Source: Saccharothrix sp. (GTDB lineage: Bacteria > Actinomycetota > Actinomycetes > Mycobacteriales > Pseudonocardiaceae). From it: a stretch of 64,000 bases of DNA. The stretch lies in NCBI RefSeq assembly GCF_031180885.1, contig NZ_JAPSLK010000008.1, positions 166,385-230,384 on the forward strand, in the 5' to 3' direction. The notes under the pieces are model-generated. The model made no database searches and was not told the DNA's origin. It was given only the letters and a program-made list of their open reading frames with translations. The stretch's first letter is position 1; each line of letters starts with the position of its first letter. Below, piece by piece: positions 23,433 through 35,992 of this stretch. Made by a program: the position numbers and the translations under genes.

Positions 23433-24856
23433 AGTGGTTCCTCGTGGTTCTCCTGGGACTGCTCTGCGGGGCGGGGACGGCGTCGGCCCACCCGCTGGGC
23501 AACTTCACGGTCAACCACTACCACGGGATCACGGTGTCACCCGACCGCGTCGTGCTGCGGACCGTCGTGGACACCGCCGAGATACCGACTCTTCAGGAGC
23601 GACTGTCCGAAGTGGATGGTTATGCGCCGCGCGAGTGCGCCGTCGTGGCCGCCGCGGTGGTCGTGGAGGTGGACGGGCGGGCGGTCGCGACGGCGGTGCG
23701 GTCCAGCGCGGTGGAGTTCCCGGCGGGCGAGGCCGGTTTGCCCACCACGCGGCTGACGTGCGTGGTCGAGGCGGGGGCGTCCGGGGAGACCGTGGTGGTG
23801 CGGGACGGGTACCGGGCGGACCGCGTCGGGTGGCGCGAGATGACCGCCGTGGGCGACGGGGTGGCGCTGGTCGACCCGCCGGTGCCCGCGGTGAGCGTGA
23901 CCGGGGAACTTCGGACGTATCCGGAGGACCTGCTGGCGGATCCGTTGGACATCCGGTCCGTGACGTTGCACGTCCGACCGGGCGACGGCGGGTCCGCCGC
24001 CGGCACTCCCCTGGCCGGCGGCGGACCTTCCCTGCTGACCAGGGCGACCTCGGCGTTCACGTCGTTCGCCGGGAGCCGGGACCTGACGCCGTGGGTAGGT
24101 GTGCTCGCGGTGCTGTTGTCACTGGTCCTGGGCGCTTCCCACGCGGCGTTGCCGGGGCACGGGAAGACGGTCATCGCGGCTTACCTGGCGGGGCGGGACG
24201 GGACGCCCCGGGACGCGGTGGTGGTCGGGGCGACGGTGACGCTGACCCACACCGCCGGGGTGTTGGCGCTGGGGTTGGTGATCAGTGCGGCGGGGGCGTT
24301 CGCGGGTGAGGCGGTGCTGCGCCGGCTCGGCGTGGTGAGCGGCCTCCTGGTGACCGCCATCGGCGCAACCCTGCTGCGGTCGGCCCTGATCCGGCGGCGG
24401 GCCGCTCGGGAACTCGTCGGAGCAACCCACGGCCACGGACATGGGCACGGTCATGGCCACGGCCACGGCCACGGACATGCGCACGGACATGCGCACGGAC
24501 ACGGGCATGGGCATGGGCATGGGCACAGTCACTGGCCCGGTGGGCTTCGGCTCGGGCGTGGCGGCCTCGTGGGGATGGGGATCGCCGGTGGTCTGGTGCC
24601 GAGTCCGTCCGCCCTGGTCGTCCTGCTCGGCGCGGCAGCCCTCGGGCGCACCTGGTTCGGTGTCGTGCTCGTCCTCGGCTACGGGTTGGGCATGGCCGCG
24701 ACCCTCACCGCCGTCGGCCTCCTCCTGGTCCGCCTGCGCGACCGCCTGGCCGCCGTCGAACGCCTGCGCGACCGGTTCACCGCACTGCCCGTCCTCACGG
24801 CCAGCCTGGTGCTCGTCGTGGGTGCGGGACTGGCGGTGCGCTCGATCCTCGGCTGA
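23429..24856 (+). CDS. NicO/HupE-type nickel-cobalt permease with His-rich loop
   Basis: 475 residues from GTG 23429. A signal sequence ends at ASA, before HPLGNFTVNHYHG. An extracytoplasmic domain (about 25-200) precedes six or more membrane helices with the NicO motif GASHAALPGHGKT and a TLTHTAGV block. A cytoplasmic loop at about residues 334-367 is an alternating HGHG/HAHG run with more than a dozen His, a metal chaperone or sensor loop. Homologues export or import Ni/Co. It is coupled to the TPR gene by a 4-bp overlap. Confidence 0.85.
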   Translation: MKWFLVVLLGLLCGAGTASAHPLGNFTVNHYHGITVSPDRVVLRTVVDTAEIPTLQERLSEVDGYAPRECAVVAAAVVVEVDGRAVATAVRSSAVEFPAGEAGLPTTRLTCVVEAGASGETVVVRDGYRADRVGWREMTAVGDGVALVDPPVPAVSVTGELRTYPEDLLADPLDIRSVTLHVRPGDGGSAAGTPLAGGGPSLLTRATSAFTSFAGSRDLTPWVGVLAVLLSLVLGASHAALPGHGKTVIAAYLAGRDGTPRDAVVVGATVTLTHTAGVLALGLVISAAGAFAGEAVLRRLGVVSGLLVTAIGATLLRSALIRRRAARELVGATHGHGHGHGHGHGHGHGHAHGHAHGHGHGHGHGHSHWPGGLRLGRGGLVGMGIAGGLVPSPSALVVLLGAAALGRTWFGVVLVLGYGLGMAATLTAVGLLLVRLRDRLAAVERLRDRFTALPVLTASLVLVVGAGLAVRSILG

Positions 24857-24871
24857 GCACGCCGGTGGACG

Positions 24872-29305
<4,434 letters not shown>

Positions 29306-29402
29306 GTGGGCCTCCAACGTCTGCGGATGTGCGCCAAGCCTGCCACTGTTGAACGCGGCGTGTCCGCTAGGTTGGGCACGACCCGACACATCAGGAGCCG
29401 CG

Positions 29403-30791
29403 ATGGCCCAAGGCTACCGGCAAGGTGCCGACGCGGGCCTCGACCTGGACGCGTGGCGCCGCCTCGTCGACGGCTTCCACGAGGCCGTGGTGGTGTGCGA
29501 CCCGGAAGGGGTCGTGCGCCTGGCCAACCCGCTCGCGGCCGTGCTGTTCCCCGAGGCCAGGCCCGGTGCGCCGGCGACCCCGCACGGCCGTGCCCAGGAC
29601 CTGGGCGGCGGCTGGACCGCGTGGTACCGGGGTGTCGAGGACTTCCTGGAGCGCGCGTCCCAGCGGCTCGCGGTGTTGACCGACCGTGACGAGACGCTGC
29701 GCACGGTGGTCGAACTGGCGCCCTCGGACCACCCCGTCGTGGTGGTGCCGGGTCCGCGCGGGCGGCTGGAGTGGTGGCGCCGGGACGGCTCCGACGTGGC
29801 CGTCGCGCGCACGGCGCGGCAGGTCGCGGGCACGGTGCCGGGGCTGCTGGACGTGCTCGACGGGTCCGCGCCGCACGCCGAGATCACCCAGCCGGGAGCG
29901 GCCCCGTGGGGTCGGCCGGCGGGCGGTGGGGTCGCGGTGTCGTTCGAGGGGCACGGTGCGCTGGTGAGCTTCGGCCCGGCGCGGGACGTGGAGCTGCTGG
30001 AGCGGTTCGCCGAGCGGGCGTCGGCGGCGCTGGACGCGAGCACGCGGTTCAGCGAGCAGGAGAAGACCGTGGAGACGCTGCGCGCGGACCTGCTGCCGCT
30101 GCCGCTGCCCACGCTGGCGGGCGTTCGGCTGGCGCGGGTCTACGAGCCCGCGCACCGGCGCAACCTGGTCGGCGGCGACTTCTACGACGTCCACCCGCGC
30201 GAGGACGGCAGTGCCGCGTTCGTGCTGGGCGACGTGGCGGGCAACGGGTTGGAGGCGGCCGTGCACGCGGGGCGGGTGCGGCGGTCGCTGCACACCCTGC
30301 TGCTGGTCGAGCAGCGGCCCGCGCAGCTGCTCTACCTGCTGAACTCGGCGCTGCGGGCGGCGGGCAGCAGGCTGTTCACCACGCTGGTGGTCGGCAACCT
30401 GGTGCCGGTGCAGGCGGGCGGCCTGCGGGTGACGCTGGCCGCCGGCGGCCACCCGGCGCCGCTGGTGCTGCGGTCCGGCGGGCGGGTGGACGAGGTGGCG
30501 GTGCACGGCGGGATCGTCGGCGTGCTGCCGGAGGTGAAGTTCCAGCAGACCACCGTCGCGCTGGCGCCCGGCGAGACCCTGCTGATCTACAGCGACGGCG
30601 TCACCGAGGCCCGCGCGCACCGCGACCGCGAGGACCTGTTCGGCGACGTCCGGCTGAAGGCGGCGCTCGCCGAGTGCGTGGGGCTGTCCGCGACGGCGGT
30701 GGCCGAGCACGTGCGGCGGGTCGTGTTCGACTGGCTGGGCGCGGCCGAGCACGACGACCTCACCATGCTCGTCGTCCAGGCGGAGGACTAG
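29403..30791 (+). CDS. PAS-SpoIIE family PP2C phosphatase
   Basis: 462 residues from ATG 29403. An N-terminal PAS-like domain ([20 protein letters not shown], split around residues 22-42) and a GAF-like middle region precede the SpoIIE phosphatase (about 235-462) with [27 protein letters not shown] and the final DDLTMLVV. It would dephosphorylate a STAS antagonist. The STAS gene lies head-to-tail opposite (4-bp overlap of ends), and the HAMP kinase is divergent with a 97-bp shared promoter region. Confidence 0.92.
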   Translation: MAQGYRQGADAGLDLDAWRRLVDGFHEAVVVCDPEGVVRLANPLAAVLFPEARPGAPATPHGRAQDLGGGWTAWYRGVEDFLERASQRLAVLTDRDETLRTVVELAPSDHPVVVVPGPRGRLEWWRRDGSDVAVARTARQVAGTVPGLLDVLDGSAPHAEITQPGAAPWGRPAGGGVAVSFEGHGALVSFGPARDVELLERFAERASAALDASTRFSEQEKTVETLRADLLPLPLPTLAGVRLARVYEPAHRRNLVGGDFYDVHPREDGSAAFVLGDVAGNGLEAAVHAGRVRRSLHTLLLVEQRPAQLLYLLNSALRAAGSRLFTTLVVGNLVPVQAGGLRVTLAAGGHPAPLVLRSGGRVDEVAVHGGIVGVLPEVKFQQTTVALAPGETLLIYSDGVTEARAHRDREDLFGDVRLKAALAECVGLSATAVAEHVRRVVFDWLGAAEHDDLTMLVVQAED

Positions 30792-31111
30792 TGGGTGGCT
30801 TCGTCGACCGTGTCGTGGATGTGCATGACCTCGGTCAACTCGGTGAGGCGGAACAGCTTGTGCACGGACGGCTGCAGCGAGGCCATGCGGAACTGACCCC
30901 CGGCTGTGTCGAGGCGGCGGTGCCAGTCGAGCATCAGGGACAGCCCCGTGGTGTCCATGAACGGCACGCCGGTCAGGTCCACCACCACCCGCTGTCCCGG
31001 AGTCTCTTCGAGGTGGTCGGAGAGCACGGGCACGGTGTCCGCGTCCAGCTCGCCCGTCACCGCGACGACCGTCCAGCCGCCGCGCACCTCACTGCGCACC
31101 TGCAAGTCCAT
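30788..31111 (-). CDS. STAS domain anti-sigma factor antagonist
   Basis: 107 residues from ATG 31111; a GTG at 31132 has no ribosome site. The STAS fold shows [16 protein letters not shown] and the phosphorylation segment [18 protein letters not shown], where MDTTG replaces the usual DSSG and supplies Thr acceptors. It should be the substrate of the neighbouring kinase-like ATPase (31249) and phosphatase (29403). It overlaps the 3' end of the phosphatase by 4 bp. Confidence 0.88.
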   Translation of the reverse strand: MDLQVRSEVRGGWTVVAVTGELDADTVPVLSDHLEETPGQRVVVDLTGVPFMDTTGLSLMLDWHRRLDTAGGQFRMASLQPSVHKLFRLTELTEVMHIHDTVDEATH

Positions 31112-31248
31112 CGCGTCCGCGCCTTCCCGCACGACGGGTGCCGTGCCGCTACAGATCGTGCAGCACGCGGCTTCCCGACGCGACCACTGGGTGGTCGAAG
31201 CGGCGAATGTGCGACGATGCGGTAACGGCCGATCAAGGGGAGCGGATT

Positions 31249-31632
31249 GTGCGCAACGAGCCAGCGACGCCGGTGGCCGTGACGCTGCCCGCCACCGCCG
31301 GCGCGTCCGCGCAAGCCCGCCGCATCGTCGGCGAGGCGGTGGCGGCGTGGGGTGTTCCGCCCGACGTGGCCGAGGACGCGGCGCTGGTGGTCACGGAGAT
31401 GGTGTCCAACGCGGTGGACCACGCCGCCGGTCCGGTGGAGCTGTCGGTCAGCCGGACGGAGACGGGCGTGCGGATCGAGGTCTCGGACTCGTCCCCGACC
31501 CAACCGACCCCCAGACCGATCGAGGTCGACTCGGCGCGCGGGCGCGGGTTGATCATCATCGCCGCGCTGAGCCGGGAGTGGGGAACGACACCCACGGCGA
31601 ACGGGAAGACGGTGTGGGCGGAGTTGCCCTAG
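31249..31632 (+). CDS. RsbW-like ATP-binding anti-sigma/switch kinase
   Basis: 127 residues from GTG 31249 (AAGGGGAG 6 bases before). HATPase_c of the RsbW type: N box VVTEMVSNAVDHA, G1 region VSDSSPTQPTPRP, G2-like ARGRGLIIIAAL, and the final WGTTPTANGKTVWAEL. It is divergent from the STAS gene, giving phosphatase, STAS and kinase in 2.3 kb. The sigma factor it would control is not in the window. Confidence 0.9.
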   Translation: MRNEPATPVAVTLPATAGASAQARRIVGEAVAAWGVPPDVAEDAALVVTEMVSNAVDHAAGPVELSVSRTETGVRIEVSDSSPTQPTPRPIEVDSARGRGLIIIAALSREWGTTPTANGKTVWAELP

Positions 31633-31739
31633 AGGGCGCTGCGGGGATCTTCACCCGATCGAGCGACATGCAGGATCCGCGACTTTTCCCGGCCTCGCGC
31701 GTCCCGTAAACGAGGAGCGCGGCACAACGGCAGGCACCG

Positions 31740-32575
31740 CCCGGGCAGGATCTCGGATGCCACCCTGCCGGCCAGCCTCCAACCCGCCCCTCGGCACTCG
31801 CGGAGCCACCGACCAACGCCGCCGCACCCACAACCCGCCATCCCGCCGCCGCACCACGCGCCGCCGCACCACGCGCCACCCAACATCCGCCGCCACAGCA
31901 CCCGTTGCCACGCGGCAGGTCCGCCGCACCGAACTCGCGCCGCACTGTGCACCACGCCACCGCCCACCACAGCGTGCGCGGCTGTTCTGTCGTTGCTCTA
32001 CAGAGTTTCGCTGCTCTGTCAGGTAGGCGCTGATCTGCCGCGCCAGCATCTTCCGCGGCACGCCACCCCGCCACAGCGTGCGCCACGCCAGCGGCCGCCG
32101 CAGTGCCCGCCACGCCAGCGCTCACCACGCCACACGCCGCCGCGCCAGCGCCCACCGCAGTGCACGCCACGCCACACGCACGCCGCGCCAGCCGCACCAC
32201 CGACCTCGCGCATTCGGCGGCCGCGGATTGGGCCGCCGGGAGAGGCGGCTGCGGCGGTCGGGGCGGCTGCGGCGGTCGGGGCGGCTGCGGCGGTCGGGGC
32301 GGCGCGGCGGCGCATGCACGCAAGCGGCTGGCGGCTGGCGGCTGGCGGCTGGCGGCTGGCGGGAAGCATGGCAGCGAGCGGCTGGCGGCGAACGCTGATG
32401 GGCGGCGGGCGCTCTGGCGGGCGCTCTGGCGGCGAGCGGCTGGGGTTGAGCGCGAACTGGTGGGCGGGAGTTGGGGGTTGGCGGGTGCGATGTGGGTTGG
32501 GGCGTGTCGGTGGTCGCGGAGTCGCATGTGGCCGGATGTTCGTCCGGCCCTGGTGAGCGGTGGTGGTCCCCGGAC
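31740..32575. repeat. Repeat-rich non-coding region
   Basis: About 830 bp dominated by short direct repeats such as CCGCCGCACCACGCG, CCACGCCAGCG and GCGGCTG. Long open frames exist on both strands only because stop codons are rare in such sequence; they encode Pro/Ala/Arg/His strings. No gene is supported. It lies between the RsbW-like gene and a decayed protease whose C-terminal end it seems to have replaced. Confidence 0.7.
32244..32358. repeat. Two tandem arrays: 18 bp x3 and 7 bp x5
   Basis: GGCGGCTGCGGCGGTCGG occurs at 32244, 32262 and 32280. GCGGCTG occurs five times in a row from 32324 to 32358. The shared GGCGGCTG core suggests slippage from one seed. Confidence 0.9.
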
Positions 32576-32584
32576 GAAGGGGAG

Positions 32585-33377
32585 TTTCGCGTTCGAACCA
32601 GTGGCCAAGGAGTTGGGCTGGAAAACGGCCTTCGCACCGGAAGGCAACCCGGAAGCGGACAAAGTCACCTGCTCCGAACCACCCGAACCGGCCACCGAAG
32701 TCACCGTCGTCGTGGTCGCCGACTTGAAGCCCGCGCCGACGCCCTGGTACTGCGTGTCCCCGTTGACGATCGGCAAGGTGGCCTTGTCCAGCGTCACGTC
32801 GCGCGAGGTGTCGTTGAAGTCCTTCTTGCCGTACCCGAACCCCAGACCGCTCTTGCCGGGCACCGCCAACCCCGAGTCCGCCGACGTCGCGAACGACGCG
32901 TACCGGCCGCCGCGCACGGGGATGTCGTCGGCGACCGTCACCACCGCGACGTCGTAACCCTGGTCGAAGTTCACGTACTTCGGGTGCTTCTTGTACTCCA
33001 CGACCCTCGTGCGGAACCCGCCCGGCGCGTTCAGGTCGTCCAGGCCGTACAGGAAGCTCTTCTCGCCGGCCGCGTCCGCGCAGTGCGCGGCGGTGAGGAT
33101 CTTGCGAAGCGCGACGACCGAGCCGGTGCACGACTGGCCTGGGGCGGGAGCCGCCCTCGCGCAGGCCGGCGATGACGGCGGGGAACTCGTCGACGGCGGC
33201 GTCCTGGCCGTTGTAGAACAAGGCGCCGGCGTCGGACGGGGTGGGGACGGTGTCGCCCTCGAAGTTGGCGGCGGGCGCGTTCCCCGGTGCGGCGGACGCT
33301 CCCGTCAGGGGCAGGAGCGGTAGCAGGACGGCCGCCGCGACGAGGGGCGGGAGGGCCCCGGGACGTGGTCGTTTCAC
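32585..33377 (-). pseudogene. Secreted S1-family (trypsin-like) protease, broken
   Basis: GTG 33377 begins a signal peptide (VKRPRPGALPPLVAAAV..., cut near ASAAPGN). A frameshift near 33140-33150 is needed to continue into GQSCTGSVVALRKILTAAHC (His) and YDVAVVTV (Asp). The Ser region (GDSGG) is absent. After YQGVGAGFKS the sequence jumps to an Ig-like tail resembling GSEQVTLSASGLPSGAKAVF and then fades near 32585. Frameshift, missing catalytic Ser and a replaced C terminus all point to decay. Confidence 0.75.
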
Positions 33378-33544
33378 GGTGCTTCCCTTCCAGGCGAGGT
33401 GCCACCCCGGCAGGGGTCGGGGCGGCACGCCCCACTGTCGGGCGACGCCGGGACGCCGAACAATCAGGGAAGTGATCCGCAGGGGTACGGCACTTGTTCG
33501 CGGGTATCCCCGTGGTGGACGCAGTCGGTTCGGAAGGAGGACAG

Positions 33545-33772
33545 GTGTCCACCACCCAGGAGACCGGCCAGGTGACCGGTACCAAGGACAAGGACTACAA
33601 CATCATCTGGTTCGTGGAGGCGTGCCTGAGCAACGCCCTGCGGCTGGAGACCTACATCGCCGACGCCGAGCGCGCCGGTGACAACGAGCTGGCGGAGTTC
33701 TTCCGCCGGGCGCAGGGCGAGAGCCGCAAGGGCGCCGAGCAGGGCAAGCAGCTTCTGGCCGCGCGGCTCTAG
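33545..33772 (+). CDS. Small conserved-looking protein of unknown function
   Basis: 75 residues from GTG 33545, with AAGGAGG just upstream. The first 15 residues are Thr/Gln/Gly-rich, then a mostly helical segment runs IIWFVEACLSNALRLETYI, DAERAGDNELAEFFRRAQ and GAEQGKQLLAARL. The spacing suggests two amphipathic helices, ferritin- or four-helix-like as a dimer. Similar small proteins are common in actinomycetes, but no function is known to me. A strong terminator follows 11 bp after the stop. Confidence 0.8.
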   Translation: MSTTQETGQVTGTKDKDYNIIWFVEACLSNALRLETYIADAERAGDNELAEFFRRAQGESRKGAEQGKQLLAARL

Positions 33773-33783
33773 CCGAACGTGCG

Positions 33784-33817
33784 GAACGGGGCCGTCCCCG
33801 CCGAGACGGCCCCGTTC
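33784..33817. terminator. Intrinsic-type terminator hairpin
   Basis: GAACGGGGCCGTC (33784-33796) pairs perfectly over 13 bp with 33805-33817 around an 8-nt loop. It lies between convergent genes, so it can serve both. Confidence 0.85.
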
Positions 33818-33855
33818 GTCGTGCCGGACCACCGGAGTGCCGGACTAACGGACCG

Positions 33856-34059
33856 CTACTGCTGCTGCTCGCCGAAGTTGCGCAGGCCCTCCTTGGCCTT
33901 CTCGGTGCCCTGCTGAATCCGTTCAGAGTGCTGCCCGCCGGTCTTCTCGTCGACGAACCCGCCGGCCCGGTCGACGCCCTGCTCGGCCTTGTCGCCGTGC
34001 TTGCCCAGCGCGTCCTTGGCCTTGTCCTTCATCTCGTCGAACTTGTCGCCGATGCCCAT
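33856..34059 (-). CDS. MT0933-like small antitoxin-family / stress protein
   Basis: 67 residues. Highly charged and helical: GIGDKFDEMKDKAKDALGKH, then KAEQGVDRAGGFVDEKTGG and KEGLRNFG. This matches the MT0933/Rv0909-like antitoxin family by composition and pattern, but no toxin gene is adjacent, so a CsbD-like stress role is as likely. A perfect 8-bp inverted repeat lies about 60 bp upstream. Confidence 0.8.
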   Translation of the reverse strand: MGIGDKFDEMKDKAKDALGKHGDKAEQGVDRAGGFVDEKTGGQHSERIQQGTEKAKEGLRNFGEQQQ

Positions 34060-34119
34060 GGTGGGAACACCTTCCTGACGCTGACGATGACGCTGAGGAT
34101 GAACGTTTGACGCTTTCCC

Positions 34120-34140
34120 GAGTGTCCGGCGTGGACACTC
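34120..34140. promoter_or_regulatory. Inverted repeat upstream of the MT0933-like gene
   Basis: GAGTGTCC (34120-34127) and GGACACTC (34133-34140), perfect arms with a 5-bp centre. It lies in the divergent region between the small gene and the DUF885 gene; operator or 5' hairpin. Confidence 0.45.
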
Positions 34141-34248
34141 CGAGCGGGGTTACCCGCTCCTCCCGGGACCTGACCCGGGACTCACCCCATCGAGGGATGC
34201 GCCAAGGAGTGACCAGGCACTAGACCTTCAGGCGGCGGAAGGAGCACG

Positions 34249-35913
34249 GTGACCGACCTGGCGACGCTCTCGGCGGACTACTTCGCGGACCTGCTCGAGT
34301 TCGACCCCTTCGGCGCCACGGCGTTCGGCGTGCCGGGCCACGACGACGCGGTCCCCGACCCCAGCCGGGCGGCCGACCACGCGCGCCTGGACCGGCTCGC
34401 CGGGTGCCGGACCCGGCTGAACGCCCTCGACCCGCACGCCGGCACGCCCCAGGACCGGGTCACCCGCGACATGCTGGACCGCCTGCTGGCCGACCAGGAG
34501 GCGGAACTCGCGGCGGGCCTGGGCGTGGGCGCGTTCGAGGTGGGGGTCACGGCCACCATCGCCGGGCTCCAGAACGCCGTGTTCGCCGTCGTGCCGGCCG
34601 TCCGACCGGCCGGCGAGGAGGACTTCGCCGCCTACCTGCGCCGGCTGTCCGCGCTCCCCGGCTACTTCGACGCCCTCGGCACCCGCTACGAGCAGGCCAC
34701 CCGCGAGGGCAGGCACTCCACCGCCACGGGCGTGCGGCAGGCGGTCGACCAACTGCGCGCCTACCTGGCCTCGCTGCCCGCGCAGGACCCGTTCCTGCGG
34801 CCCGCGGCCGGCGACCCGGACCGGCTGGACCGGGTGGCGGCGGTCGTGGTCCGGACCGTGCGGCCCGCGGTGGCCCGGTTCACCGGCACGCTGGCCGGCC
34901 TGGCCGGGCGCGACGACGACCGGGTGGGCATCTGCCACGTGCCGGGCGGCGAGGCGGCGTACGCGGCGGCCACCCGGTCGCACACCTCGACGTCGCTGAG
35001 CCCCGAGGAGATCCACCGCATCGGGCTGGACCAGTTGGCCCGGGTGCACGAGGAGTTCGCGGTGCTGGGCGAAAGCGTGTTCGGCACCAGCGACGTCACC
35101 GAGGTGTTGCGCCGGCTGCGCGAGGACACCTCCCTGCGCTTCGACACCGCCGACCAGATCCTGGACACCGCCACCACCGCCCTGCGCCGCGCGGAGGACG
35201 CGCTGCCGGGCTGGTTCCGCCGGTACGACATCGCGCCGTGCGAGATCAAGCCGATGCACCCGGTGGAGGCAGAGAACTCCGTCCTCGCCTACTACGGGGC
35301 ACCCGCCGCCGACGGCTCACGACCCGGCGCGTACGTCGTGAACACGCACCACCCGCGGTCACGGCCGAGGTTCGAGTACGAGGCGCTGTCGTTCCACGAG
35401 AGCGTGCCCGGGCACCACCTCCAGTTGGCGCTGGCCCAGTCGTTGCGCGACCTGCCGGGCTTCCGGCGGTTCGCCTACATCACCGCGCACGGCGAGGGCT
35501 GGGGCCTGTACTCGGAGCGGCTGGCCGACGAGATGGGCCTGTACACCGACGACCTTGCGCGCATGGGGATGCTGTCGTTCGACGCGTGGCGCGCTTGCCG
35601 GCTCGTGGTGGACACGGGGATGCACCACTTCGGCTGGTCCCGCGACCGGGCGCTGGCGTTCCTGCGGGACGGGTCGGCGCTGTCGGACGTCAACGTGCGC
35701 AACGAGATCGACCGGTACATCGCGTGGCCGGGCCAGGCGACCGCGTACCTGGTGGGCCGGCTGCGCATCGAGGAGTTGCGGGAACGAGCCCGGCGGACCC
35801 TGGGCGCACGCTTCGACATCCGCGACTTCCACCACCACGTCCTGGCCAACGGCGCCGTCCCACTGGACACCCTGACCACCATCGTCGACCGCTGGATCGC
35901 CGCCGGCCGATGA
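34249..35913 (+). CDS. DUF885 family metallopeptidase-like protein
   Basis: 554 residues from GTG 34249 (AAGGAG upstream). The DUF885 signature HESVPGHH at residues 383-390 holds two metal-binding His and a Glu, followed by the GEGWGLYSERLADEMG block that supplies a further Glu. No signal peptide is present, so it is cytoplasmic. The family is a gluzincin-like peptidase clan whose substrates are largely unknown. It stands alone upstream of the secreted esterase-like gene. Confidence 0.88.
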   Translation: MTDLATLSADYFADLLEFDPFGATAFGVPGHDDAVPDPSRAADHARLDRLAGCRTRLNALDPHAGTPQDRVTRDMLDRLLADQEAELAAGLGVGAFEVGVTATIAGLQNAVFAVVPAVRPAGEEDFAAYLRRLSALPGYFDALGTRYEQATREGRHSTATGVRQAVDQLRAYLASLPAQDPFLRPAAGDPDRLDRVAAVVVRTVRPAVARFTGTLAGLAGRDDDRVGICHVPGGEAAYAAATRSHTSTSLSPEEIHRIGLDQLARVHEEFAVLGESVFGTSDVTEVLRRLREDTSLRFDTADQILDTATTALRRAEDALPGWFRRYDIAPCEIKPMHPVEAENSVLAYYGAPAADGSRPGAYVVNTHHPRSRPRFEYEALSFHESVPGHHLQLALAQSLRDLPGFRRFAYITAHGEGWGLYSERLADEMGLYTDDLARMGMLSFDAWRACRLVVDTGMHHFGWSRDRALAFLRDGSALSDVNVRNEIDRYIAWPGQATAYLVGRLRIEELRERARRTLGARFDIRDFHHHVLANGAVPLDTLTTIVDRWIAAGR

Positions 35914-35992
35914 GCCTGCGGCCATCGGGCGTTCACCTGCGCTTCGCTTGTGCGGGCTACAAAGCGCGGACCGTCGAAGGTGGGAGGTCCGG

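Noticed and set aside
29306..29389. Extended N terminus of the HAMP kinase
   Set aside because: The added 28 residues have no ribosome site and would occupy the divergent promoter; GTG 29305 has GGAGG at the right distance.
31993..32556. Plus-strand open frames in the repeat region (up to 187 codons)
   Set aside because: Low-complexity Arg/Pro/Gly/Trp strings produced by GC-rich repeats; no conserved pattern.
33494..33544. Sigma-B-type GGGTAT near 33505 for the small gene at 33545
   Set aside because: No GTTT-like -35 at 14-16 bp, so it does not meet the pattern that the csbD promoter meets.
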